This document shows positions 32,597 through 40,723 of a DNA stretch of 54,040 nt, piece by piece. This DNA is from Gammaproteobacteria bacterium (GTDB lineage Bacteria > Pseudomonadota > Gammaproteobacteria > Steroidobacterales > Steroidobacteraceae): positions 1 to 54,040 of the forward strand of contig JAGWPY010000017.1 of NCBI GenBank assembly GCA_028870275.1, given 5' to 3'. The position numbers and the translations under genes are program-made. Under the pieces are notes generated by a model, which worked only from the letters and a program-made list of their open reading frames with translations, ran no database searches and was not told the origin of the DNA. The number at the start of each line of letters is the position of its first letter. Position 1 is the first letter of the stretch.

Positions 32597-34540
32597 ATGG
32601 CCCGGATCCCGCCACTCGTCCATCTCGTGCTCACCGCTCTGCTCTCGGCCGCGACCGCGCTGCCGGTGGCCGCGGCGAGGGCCTCGCGGCTCGAGCTGCA
32701 TCCCTGCGCGGGCGTTGCGGCGCTCTGCGGCGAGCTGCCGCGTCCGCTCGACCCCTCGGGACGCGTTCCGGGACGGATTTCGGTCCATTTCGAATTCTAC
32801 CCGCACACGGGTACTGGGCCCGCGCTCGGTACGCTGGTCGCCACCGAGGGCGGTCCTGGCTACCCGGCGACGCTGTCGCGCGCCGATTATCTCGAGCTGT
32901 TCGGCCCCTTGCGCCGTCGCCGCGATGTGATTCTCATGGACAATCGTGGCACGGGCCGCTCCGGTGCCATCGACTGTGGCGCACTGCAGGTCGCCCCTCG
33001 CTGGACCATCGAGGGAGTGGCGGCCTGCGGTCGCTCGCTCGGGGCGCAGGCCCCGTTCTACGGCACCGCGTACGCAACCGACGATCTCGCTGCGGTCCTG
33101 CGGGCGCTCGGCGTACGTCGCATCGATCTCTATGGCGACTCCTACGGCACCTACTTCGCACAAACCTTCGCCCTGCGTCATCCGCGGGTTCTGCGCTCGA
33201 TCGTGCTCGACGGCGCCTACCCGCTCGACGGCCCGGACTATGCCTGGTATCCGAATTACGCCCCGGCGATGCGCGCCAAGTTCGATCTGGCCTGCCGCCG
33301 CTCGCCCCGCTGCGCACGCCGCCCGGGGGATGCGATTACGCAGATTCTCCCGGCGCTGCGCGCTCTGCGCTCGGCCCCGTTCGCCGCCATGGCCGAGGAC
33401 GCCGATGGCAGACGCCGTCGATTCGAGGCGAGCGCCTCCCTGCTCGCCACCGTGATGTTCGCCTCGGCCCCGGCTCTGGCGACGGTGCGGGAGACCGACG
33501 CGGCGGCCCGGGCCTTCAGCGCCGGCGATCAGGCTCCGCTGCTGCGGTTGATGGCGGAGACCCTGAGCGGTGTGGATTCCCGGGATCCGAGCGACGCACC
33601 GGCGAAGTGGAGCGCCGGTCTCGCCGCGGCGGTGCTCTGTGGCGACCCGCCACAGATCTTCGACATGAATCTGCCTCCGCCGCTGCGGGCGATCGAGCGC
33701 GACCGGGCGGTCGCAAACTACGCTCTGCGCCACCCGCTCGCCTACGTTCCCTTCACGATCGACGAATATCGGCGGATGCCGCTCGACTACAGCTTCCTCG
33801 ACGAATGCGTCGCCTGGCCGCATCATCCGGGTGTGCGGCCCATCGATCCGGCGCATGGACCGACGCCCGCCTATCCCGACATTCCCGCGTTGATCGTCTC
33901 CGGCGACCTCGACGACATCACACCGGTTGCGGACGGCGCCGAGGTGGCCCGGGCGTTTCCCCACGGGCGTCAGGTCGTGATCGAAAACGGATTTCACGTG
34001 AACGCTCTGCCGCGCGGGCGCAGCCGCTGCGCCGCGCGGGTCGTCCGCCGCTTCTTGCGCACCCTCGAGGTCGACGCCGACGCCTGCGCAGCACCGGCCG
34101 TGCGTCTCCTGCCTCGCTTCGCGACCCGGGCGGCCACTCTGTCGCCGGCGTACCCGAGTGCGGGCAACCGCGTCGACACCGGCTCGCTGCGCGTGGCGCG
34201 AGCCGCCGTACTCACGGTCGGTGACGTCGTGGTGCGCGCGGCGCAGAACACCCGTGGCGCCGGACCCGGTTTGCGTGGAGGAACGTTCCGCGTCCGCGCC
34301 GGCGGCCGGCGACTCGAGCTCGACTCGGTCCGCTGGACCGAGGATGTCGCCGTGAGCGGTACGATCCGTGTCGGAGCGCGCCCGGAACGGCCGATCGTCG
34401 CGGATATTCGCATCGCCGGTCCCGAGGGACTGCGCGGACGCCTCCGGATCGCCTGGCTCGACGAGCCGGCGGATGCGCGCGCGAGCATCGTCGGACGGCT
34501 CGGTGGCGCGCCCGTGCGCGCCACGACACCCGCGCCCTGA
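32597..34540 (+). CDS. Secreted alpha/beta hydrolase of the proline iminopeptidase/TAP type
   Basis: This 647-residue protein has a signal peptide at 1-28 and an alpha/beta hydrolase core. The elements are oxyanion motif EGGPGYP (84-90), MDNRGTGRSG, nucleophile S182 in GDSYG, catalytic aspartate in SGDLDDITP and histidine in NGFHVNALP. A C-terminal beta-rich extension of about 130 residues follows the core. Secreted relatives remove N-terminal residues from peptides or cleave esters and amides. ATG 32597 is the only start that leaves a clean signal peptide. It is divergent from the binding-protein gene and convergent with the second TonB receptor gene. It might release an amine from a conjugate before transport; this is speculative. 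Confidence 0.85.
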   Translation: MARIPPLVHLVLTALLSAATALPVAAARASRLELHPCAGVAALCGELPRPLDPSGRVPGRISVHFEFYPHTGTGPALGTLVATEGGPGYPATLSRADYLELFGPLRRRRDVILMDNRGTGRSGAIDCGALQVAPRWTIEGVAACGRSLGAQAPFYGTAYATDDLAAVLRALGVRRIDLYGDSYGTYFAQTFALRHPRVLRSIVLDGAYPLDGPDYAWYPNYAPAMRAKFDLACRRSPRCARRPGDAITQILPALRALRSAPFAAMAEDADGRRRRFEASASLLATVMFASAPALATVRETDAAARAFSAGDQAPLLRLMAETLSGVDSRDPSDAPAKWSAGLAAAVLCGDPPQIFDMNLPPPLRAIERDRAVANYALRHPLAYVPFTIDEYRRMPLDYSFLDECVAWPHHPGVRPIDPAHGPTPAYPDIPALIVSGDLDDITPVADGAEVARAFPHGRQVVIENGFHVNALPRGRSRCAARVVRRFLRTLEVDADACAAPAVRLLPRFATRAATLSPAYPSAGNRVDTGSLRVARAAVLTVGDVVVRAAQNTRGAGPGLRGGTFRVRAGGRRLELDSVRWTEDVAVSGTIRVGARPERPIVADIRIAGPEGLRGRLRIAWLDEPADARASIVGRLGGAPVRATTPAP

Positions 34541-34556
34541 TTTCATCCGGCGCGAG

Positions 34557-36995
34557 TCAGCCGCCGCCGAACCGGTAACGGATGTGCAGCCCGAACACCC
34601 GCGGCTCATTGGTGGTCTGTCGGTGATCGTAGTTGTAGGTGTTCACGTAGACCACCGCGCGCGTGTTGTCGAGATTGGTCACATAGGCCTCGACGCTCCA
34701 GACATCGTCAGCCGTGTGCACGCCGGTACGCAGGTTCGCGATGTTGAATTGCGGCTGCAGGGAACGATTGTCGAACCGCAGATCGCTCCACATGGATCCG
34801 GTATGCGATACGTCATACTGCAGGTAACCGACCCAGTCGCGCAGGACCGGCCGCTCGTAACGCGCCGAGGCACTCGCCTTCACGTAGGGAATGAATGGCA
34901 GACGCTCGTTGCCGACCACGGGGAAATTGGCATCGGTGTAGGTGGTCCTGGTGAGCCGCGAGTCGTTGTAAGCGAGCGAGACCGACAGGGTCAGGCCCTC
35001 GACCGGGCGCGCATCGAAATTCGTCTCGGCGCCGTATACTCGTGCATCGCCGATGTTCGCGTTGAACGTGTTCGGGCAGATCGACAGGTCGTACACCGCC
35101 GCCTGGTAGCCCTTCCAGGGCATGTAATAGACCGCGCCGTTCCATCTGTACCGGCCGTCCTTGAAGAGCAGTTTCCAGCCGAGCTCGTAGCTGTCGAGCG
35201 TGTCCGGTGAGAAGCTCGCGGGCACGCCCTTCGGGTAACAGTTCGCCTCGGTGTTGAAGCCGCCGTCGCGGAAACCCTGCGCGTAGGAGAAATAATACAG
35301 ACTGGTCGGCGTCGCCTGGAAATTGACGCCGGCCTTGTAATCGATCTTCGAGGACGAGCCGTTCGCGACGCCGCTCGGAACCTTGGGCTGATAGAAATAG
35401 CCGCCCCACAGGCTTCCCGCCGAGAAACGCGAGCGAAAGTCGCGCAGGCCGAACGTGAGGCTCCAGCGGCTGGTCAGGTCCTGGGTGAGTTCTCCAAAAG
35501 CCGCGACCTGGTGGTTGTCCTGGCGCGAATCGCTGCTGTACCACTCCTCGGGCAGGGGGTTGCCACCGTAGTAGCTGATGTAGCTCGCGGCCTGGCTGCC
35601 TTGGAAGTTGATGCCCGGCATCGTGTAGAAATAGCTGTACCGGTCCTTGGTCTGTTCGTAGTACAGGCCGGCGGTCCAGTGAGTCGTGCCGCCCGGCTTG
35701 GACTGGAGTCGGACCTCGTGGGACCAGCGGAAGGTCTGCTCGTGATAGTCGTAGTAGAGCGTCGGCACGTTGCAGCCGCTGAACGTGGGCGGCGTGGTCG
35801 TCGGGTCGTAGCTCTGACAGGCGAACGCCTGTACTTTGTCGGCCGTGACCGAGGGCGTGTTGACGTACTGCGCGTACTCCGAATATTCGTTGACCTGGTG
35901 GTTCGATCGGCTGAAATAGCCGCCGGCGTAGACGAGATCGGCGATGCCGAGGTCGCCGTCGACCGTGAGCGACATGATCCGGTTGTAGCGATCCTGGGAC
36001 TCTGGACCGAAGCGCGCGACGTTGCGATCGCCATTGACGCTCGGATTCTGATCCCAGGCGCCATGCACTTTCTGGTGCTGGAAATTCGCGCTGAGCGTCG
36101 CTTTCCAGCGGTCGCCGAACTCCTGGAGCCAGGCCACCCGCCCACCGGCGTACTGCTCGTGGTTGTAGTTGTTGCCGGCCCATTCCGCGTTGGTGCTCGT
36201 GGTGCCGTTGACCCATTGACGGGTCTCGAGCAGGTTGTCGATGAACCCGCCCTTCTTGACCAGGTAGCCCGACATGCGCAGCGCCGACCGGCCGCCGCCG
36301 AACGGCAGATTGACGTAGCCCTCGACGCTGTCGTTCAGTCCTCCGCCGTCGATCTGGCCGCCGTCGAGATCCATCCCGCCCGAGAACCGGTGCGGATCCG
36401 GCTTGTTGGTGATCACCCGGATCGCGCCGGACATCGAACTTGCGCCGAACAGCGTGCCCTGGGGGCCGTTCAGCACCTCGATCCGCGCGATGTCGTAGGC
36501 ATGGAGGTCGGGGATGCCGCCGTAGTAGCTCAGCGACTGTTCGTCGAGATAATAGCCGGTGGTCGAGGTATTCTGATTGTTCGGGCTGCTGCCATCGGAT
36601 ACGCCCCGCATGAAGAACTGCTGGTACCCGGGGCCTATGCTGATGTAAGAAACCGAGGGCGCCTTGGTCGCGTAGTCCTCGAACTGCGTGATACCGAGCC
36701 GCTGCAGCGACTTCGCGTCGAACACGTCGATGCTCTCAGGAACCTTCTGCAGGTCCTCGCTGCGCTTTCGGGCGGTCACGACGATCTCGGCCAGGCTGTC
36801 CGACGGGGCGCCGGTCTGCGACTCGGCCGAGGGCGCGGCGGCGGCGTTCGCGGAGCGGGCAGCCCCTGCGCCGCCGTAGAGCGCCGTGGCGATGGCGATC
36901 TCGAGCGCCGCGGCCCCGGCGCGGCGACCGACACTCGGCCTTCTGGCGGCGCGCGCTTCGCGCCGGAGCGTTGCAACGTAGGCCGATCTGATCAT
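34557..36995 (-). CDS. TonB-dependent outer membrane receptor
   Basis: This 812-residue receptor has a TonB-box/plug start (EIVVTARKRSEDLQKVPESIDVF), plug motifs FMRGVSDGSSPNNQN and IEVLNGPQGTLFGASSMSGAIRVITNKP, and a barrel ending in YRFGGG. ATG 36995 has AGGGAGG 6 bases ahead and gives a long, twin-arginine-rich N-terminus before the hydrophobic segment (AALEIAIATALYGGAGAA). A TTATAT-N4-GTATAA palindrome lies 83 bp upstream (37078-37097), linking it to the aminotransferase/Rieske genes. The ligand is unknown, probably the substrate of that pathway. Confidence 0.92.
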   Translation of the reverse strand: MIRSAYVATLRREARAARRPSVGRRAGAAALEIAIATALYGGAGAARSANAAAAPSAESQTGAPSDSLAEIVVTARKRSEDLQKVPESIDVFDAKSLQRLGITQFEDYATKAPSVSYISIGPGYQQFFMRGVSDGSSPNNQNTSTTGYYLDEQSLSYYGGIPDLHAYDIARIEVLNGPQGTLFGASSMSGAIRVITNKPDPHRFSGGMDLDGGQIDGGGLNDSVEGYVNLPFGGGRSALRMSGYLVKKGGFIDNLLETRQWVNGTTSTNAEWAGNNYNHEQYAGGRVAWLQEFGDRWKATLSANFQHQKVHGAWDQNPSVNGDRNVARFGPESQDRYNRIMSLTVDGDLGIADLVYAGGYFSRSNHQVNEYSEYAQYVNTPSVTADKVQAFACQSYDPTTTPPTFSGCNVPTLYYDYHEQTFRWSHEVRLQSKPGGTTHWTAGLYYEQTKDRYSYFYTMPGINFQGSQAASYISYYGGNPLPEEWYSSDSRQDNHQVAAFGELTQDLTSRWSLTFGLRDFRSRFSAGSLWGGYFYQPKVPSGVANGSSSKIDYKAGVNFQATPTSLYYFSYAQGFRDGGFNTEANCYPKGVPASFSPDTLDSYELGWKLLFKDGRYRWNGAVYYMPWKGYQAAVYDLSICPNTFNANIGDARVYGAETNFDARPVEGLTLSVSLAYNDSRLTRTTYTDANFPVVGNERLPFIPYVKASASARYERPVLRDWVGYLQYDVSHTGSMWSDLRFDNRSLQPQFNIANLRTGVHTADDVWSVEAYVTNLDNTRAVVYVNTYNYDHRQTTNEPRVFGLHIRYRFGGG

Positions 36996-37077
36996 CCCGA
37001 GCCTCCCTCGCCGAGTCACCGTGGACGCGATGCGCGTCGACGTATGTTTAGCGAAGCGCCCGGGCGCCGTCAACAAA

Positions 37078-37097
37078 AATTATATGTGCGTATAACT
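37078..37097. promoter_or_regulatory. TTATAT-N4-ATATAA-type palindrome, site T3 (TonB receptor gene)
   Basis: AATTATATGTGCGTATAACT shares the outer bases of site T1 and has one arm mismatch. A weaker ATAT-CTCC-ATAT copy follows at 37105-37116. Both lie upstream of the receptor start at 36995. The rest of 36996-37200 shows nothing I can name. Confidence 0.6.
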
Positions 37098-37200
37098 CGA
37101 TGATATCTCCATATAGCGAACACCCGCCGCAGGCAGCGGGCAGCAGGCCATGCGCCCGTGGCGCACCGCCCGTGCCCGGCCCGCGTCCGCGACCGGTCGA

Positions 37201-38700
37201 TCAGCCGAGATGCAACCAGGCCGATTTGGTCTGGGTGTAGGAGAGGAGTGACTCCAGGCACTTGTCGCGGCCCTGGCCGGATTGCTTGTAGCCGCCGAAC
37301 GGCTGGGTCATGTCGCCATGGTCGAAGCAGTTCACCCAGATCACCCCCGCCTCGAGGTCGCGCACGGCCTTGTGGGCGGTATTCAGGTCCCGGGTCCAGA
37401 CGGCGGCGGCAAGTCCGTAGATGGAGTCGTTTGCGACCGCCACCGCCTGCTCGATCCCGTCCACCTCGATCGCCGCCGCCACCGGCCCGAAGATCTCCTC
37501 TCGGGCGATGGTCATGCGGTTGTCGACACCGCTGAACAGTGTCGGTTCGATGAACGACCCCGGAGAATCAGGAGTGGCTCCGCCGAACTCGAGCCGGGCA
37601 CCCTCTTTCCTGCCGCGCTCGATGTAGCTCATCACCCGCGCGCAATGCGAGGAGGTCACGAGGGGCCCCAGGTTGGTCGCCGGATCGAGCGGGTCGCCGG
37701 GCCGGTAGGCGTGCTTGCCCAGCTCGACGAAGCGCGCGATGAATTCCGGGGCAATTTTCCGATCGACCAGCAGCCGCGAGCCCGCATTGCAGACTTCGCC
37801 CATGTTGCCGTAGATGCCGTTGATCGCGTAGTTCACCGCGACGTCGAGATCCGGCAGGTCCGCGAGGAAGATCTGCGGGGACTTGCCACCGCATTCGAGG
37901 CTCACCCGCTTCATGTTAGAGCGGCCGGCGTACACGAGCATCTGCTTGCCGACCTCGGTCGAGCCGGTGAAGGCGATCTTGGCCACGTCCATATGCAGGG
38001 CGAGCGGTGCGCCGGTCGCCTCGCCGAGGCCGTTGACGACGTTGAAGACCCCGGGCGGCCCACCCGCCTCGACGAACAGTTCCGCCATCAGCAGACCCGA
38101 GAGCGGCGACTGCTCAGCCGGCTTCAGCACCACGGAATTGCCGGCGGCGAGCGCCGGAGCGACCTTCCACGCCGCCATGAGCAAGGGATAATTCCACGGT
38201 ACCACGCAGCCGACCACGCCCAGCGGCTCGCGCAGGATGTAATGGAATGCATCCGCCGCGGTCGAGGTCACGGTGCCCTCGATCTTGTCGATCAGCTCGG
38301 AGAAGAAGGCGAAATTGGTGGCCGCCTGCGGAATGTCGATCGACAACATGTCGCGGATCGGCTTCCCCATGCACAGCGTGTCGAGCAGCGCGAACCGCTC
38401 GGCGTTCGCCTCGAGCAGGCGGGCGTAGTTCGCGAGCACGGCCATGCGCTCGCGCGGCGCCTTGCGGCTCCAGACTCGCGCGGCAAAACTGCGCTTGGCG
38501 GCGGCCACCGCGAGATCGACGTCGCCGGCGGCGCCCGCGCTCACCGTGCAAAAGGTCCGTCCCGTGGCCGGATTGACCACCTCGAACCGCCCGCCGCCGA
38601 TCGAGTCGACGTACTTGCCGTCGATGAAGTGCCGCGTCTCGTAGCGAAGCTTCGCAGCCTTCTGATGCCAGTCCGCCTTCGTCAGAGTAGTCAGATCCAT
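37201..38700 (-). CDS. PuuC-like aldehyde dehydrogenase
   Basis: This 499-residue NAD(P)-dependent aldehyde dehydrogenase resembles gamma-glutamyl-gamma-aminobutyraldehyde dehydrogenase PuuC/AldH. It shows LTKADWHQKAAKL at the N-terminus, the catalytic glutamate in VSLECGGKSPQ and nucleophile cysteine in GNMGEVCNAGSR. ATG 38700 is preferred because AGGGG is 10 bases upstream; ATG 38709 is too close to it. It is last in a minus-strand run after two aminotransferases and an HD-domain protein, although an 84-bp gap with its own repeats may hold a promoter. It likely oxidises an aminoaldehyde such as 4-aminobutanal or its trimethyl analogue. Confidence 0.9.
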   Translation of the reverse strand: MDLTTLTKADWHQKAAKLRYETRHFIDGKYVDSIGGGRFEVVNPATGRTFCTVSAGAAGDVDLAVAAAKRSFAARVWSRKAPRERMAVLANYARLLEANAERFALLDTLCMGKPIRDMLSIDIPQAATNFAFFSELIDKIEGTVTSTAADAFHYILREPLGVVGCVVPWNYPLLMAAWKVAPALAAGNSVVLKPAEQSPLSGLLMAELFVEAGGPPGVFNVVNGLGEATGAPLALHMDVAKIAFTGSTEVGKQMLVYAGRSNMKRVSLECGGKSPQIFLADLPDLDVAVNYAINGIYGNMGEVCNAGSRLLVDRKIAPEFIARFVELGKHAYRPGDPLDPATNLGPLVTSSHCARVMSYIERGRKEGARLEFGGATPDSPGSFIEPTLFSGVDNRMTIAREEIFGPVAAAIEVDGIEQAVAVANDSIYGLAAAVWTRDLNTAHKAVRDLEAGVIWVNCFDHGDMTQPFGGYKQSGQGRDKCLESLLSYTQTKSAWLHLG

Positions 38701-38740
38701 GTTGCGCATTCCCCTAAAGTCTGCACGGCCACCGGCCGCT

Positions 38741-38760
38741 TCGCCGATTATCGCCGATAA
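38741..38760. promoter_or_regulatory. TCGCCGAT direct repeat with TTATCG-N-CGATAA palindrome
   Basis: TCGCCGAT occurs at 38741-38748 and 38751-38758, a 10-bp (one helical turn) repeat. The same stretch holds the 13-bp inverted repeat TTATCG-C-CGATAA (38748-38760). It lies 41 bp upstream of the PuuC-like gene and is a candidate regulator site. Confidence 0.4.
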
Positions 38761-38793
38761 CCGCCTGCGATTGGACTCGGCCGGCGAACGGGA

Positions 38794-39360
38794 TCAGTAG
38801 CGGGGGTCGTAGGGCGTGCGCGAGAAGACCGCACGGACCAGCGGCTCGAACGAGCTCAATGGGTCGGTTGGGTAATCCGGGTCGAACGAGCACTGGTCCC
38901 AGTTCTCGCAGAACGCCGCGCAGGACCGGTACCAGGGATGATCGAGGTAGCGATCGCGCGCATGGCGGTCGCCCCCCAGGTGATGGACGTAATAGTAGCT
39001 CTGGAACAGTCCATGCTGCTCGACGATCCAAGTGACCTCTTCGCGCACGTACGGGCGGATGATCGCGGCCGCGTAGGCCGCGTGATCGTAGGGAGCCAGT
39101 TCGTCGCCGAGGTCGTGGATCAGTGCGGCCGCGACCAGGTCGTCGTCCGCGCCGTCGCGGCGCGCGCGCGTGGCCGTCTGGAGACTGTGGGTGAGTCGGC
39201 TGACCGGATAGCCTTCGATCGAATGATCGAGCCGGGCGAGCGCATCGAGAATGCGCGCCGGCAATCCGGCCGCGTAGTCGCGCTCGGCCCGGTCCAGGAG
39301 TTGGTAATCCTCCCGGCTGCCGTCGGACATGCGCCGGAATCCGACCGTGGCGATGGCCAT
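38794..39360 (-). CDS. HD-domain protein, candidate diiron oxygenase (PhnZ/TmpB-like)
   Basis: This 188-residue protein has HD-fold metal residues H58 (RLTHSLQTA), H82-D83 (LIHDLGD), H116 (VEQHGLF), H126 or H127 (YVHHLGG) and D155 (ENWDQC). Small HD proteins with this layout include phosphohydrolases and the mixed-valent diiron oxygenases PhnZ, TmpB and MIOX. TmpB makes glycine betaine from a trimethylammonium phosphonate, which is interesting here. A conserved tyrosine (Y51) precedes H58, as in PhnZ-type enzymes, but the glutamate of their Y-x-x-E loop is not seen. It starts 16 bp after the GabT-like gene. Function is open; the HD fold is secure. Confidence 0.75.
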   Translation of the reverse strand: MAIATVGFRRMSDGSREDYQLLDRAERDYAAGLPARILDALARLDHSIEGYPVSRLTHSLQTATRARRDGADDDLVAAALIHDLGDELAPYDHAAYAAAIIRPYVREEVTWIVEQHGLFQSYYYVHHLGGDRHARDRYLDHPWYRSCAAFCENWDQCSFDPDYPTDPLSSFEPLVRAVFSRTPYDPRY

Positions 39361-39376
39361 GCGCCCGACCCTGGTC

Positions 39377-40723
39377 TCAGTGGCCGGCGGCCGCCGAGGC
39401 CGGCTCGGCCAGCGCCTCGATCAGGCTCGCCTCCAGGATCTCGACCGCTTCGTCCACGTCGCTCTCGCCGATCATCAGCGGCGGCATGAAGCGCACCGTG
39501 CTCTGGCCACACGAGAGCAGCAGGAGACCGTTGTGGAATGCGCGCGTGATCACCCGGTCGCAGAGCGACTTGGCGGGCTGCCGCAGTTCGCGATCGCTCA
39601 CCAGTTCCATGCCGATCATCAGACCCTTGCCGCGCACCTCGCCGATCACCTCGTGTCGGGCGGCGAGTTCGTGCAGGCGGCGCATGAAATGCCCGCCGAC
39701 GCGCGCGGCATTCGCGCAGTACTCGGTCTCGACGAGCTCGAGGGTCGCGAGTGCCGCCGCGCAGCACAGGGGATTGCCGCCGTAGGTGTTGCCATGCGCT
39801 CCCCGCGGCCAGCGCTGCATCACCGATTTCCTCGCCGCGACCATGCCGATCGGCAATCCGGACCCGAGACCCTTGGCCAGGGTCATGATGTCGGGCGCAA
39901 CGCCCCAGTGCTCGCAGGCGAACATACGCCCGGTGCGGCCGACGCCCGACTGCACCTCATCGAAGATCAGCAGGATACCGTGGCGATCGCACAGGGTGCG
40001 CAGTCCGGCGAGGAATCCGTCCGGCGGAACGACGTAACCGCCCTCCCCCTGGATGGGTTCGACCAGGATGGCGGCGACCTCCGAGGGCGGGACGTTGCTC
40101 GCGAACAGGGTCTCCTCGATGTAACGCAGGGTCGCCTCGCCCTGGTCCGGTCCGCGAAACAGCGGCCGATAGGGGTTCGGATACGGCACGTGCGTCACGC
40201 CCGGCATCGTCGGGAAGAAGCCCTTCTGCTGGGTGTATTTGCTCGCCGTGAACGACAGCGAGCCCATCGTGCGGCCATGGAAACCGCCGAGAAAACCGAT
40301 GAACCGTGAGCGCCCGGTCGCGTAGCGGGCGAGCTTCAGTGCCGCCTCCACGCTTTCGGTGCCGGATTGGGCGAAAAAACTCATCACGGGCTCACCGAGC
40401 GGCGCGAGCGAGGCGATCCGTTCGGCGAGACGGACCTGGCCCTCGTGCCAGAAATCCGAGGAGATGTGCAGGAACCGGTCCGCCGCGTCCTTGACCGCGC
40501 CGACCACCCGGGGGTGGCTGTGCCCGGTGCTGCACACGGCGATGCCTGCGGCGAAATCCAGGAAACGGTTGCCGTCGACGTCCCATACCTCAGCCCCAAT
40601 ACCATGCGACATCACGAACGGATAGTCGCGCGGATACGAGGGGGAGACCACTTGCGCGTCGCGCTCGATCAGGGCGCGGGCGCGCGGTCCGGGCAGTGCC
40701 ATCTTGACGTGCGGGTTCTTCAC
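39377..40723 (-). CDS. Class III aminotransferase, 4-aminobutyrate aminotransferase-like
   Basis: This 448-residue PLP enzyme has SGTESVEAALKLARYATGRS, FHGRTMGSLSFTASK, EPIQGEGGYVVPP, LLIFDEVQSGVGRTG and the PLP lysine in TLAKGLGSGLPIG, the full GabT/ArgD-type set. The start is GTG 40723 in a GTGA overlap with the preceding aminotransferase gene. A role as GABA or 5-aminovalerate transaminase would suit the PuuC-like dehydrogenase downstream. The exact substrate is uncertain. Confidence 0.92.
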   Translation of the reverse strand: MKNPHVKMALPGPRARALIERDAQVVSPSYPRDYPFVMSHGIGAEVWDVDGNRFLDFAAGIAVCSTGHSHPRVVGAVKDAADRFLHISSDFWHEGQVRLAERIASLAPLGEPVMSFFAQSGTESVEAALKLARYATGRSRFIGFLGGFHGRTMGSLSFTASKYTQQKGFFPTMPGVTHVPYPNPYRPLFRGPDQGEATLRYIEETLFASNVPPSEVAAILVEPIQGEGGYVVPPDGFLAGLRTLCDRHGILLIFDEVQSGVGRTGRMFACEHWGVAPDIMTLAKGLGSGLPIGMVAARKSVMQRWPRGAHGNTYGGNPLCCAAALATLELVETEYCANAARVGGHFMRRLHELAARHEVIGEVRGKGLMIGMELVSDRELRQPAKSLCDRVITRAFHNGLLLLSCGQSTVRFMPPLMIGESDVDEAVEILEASLIEALAEPASAAAGH

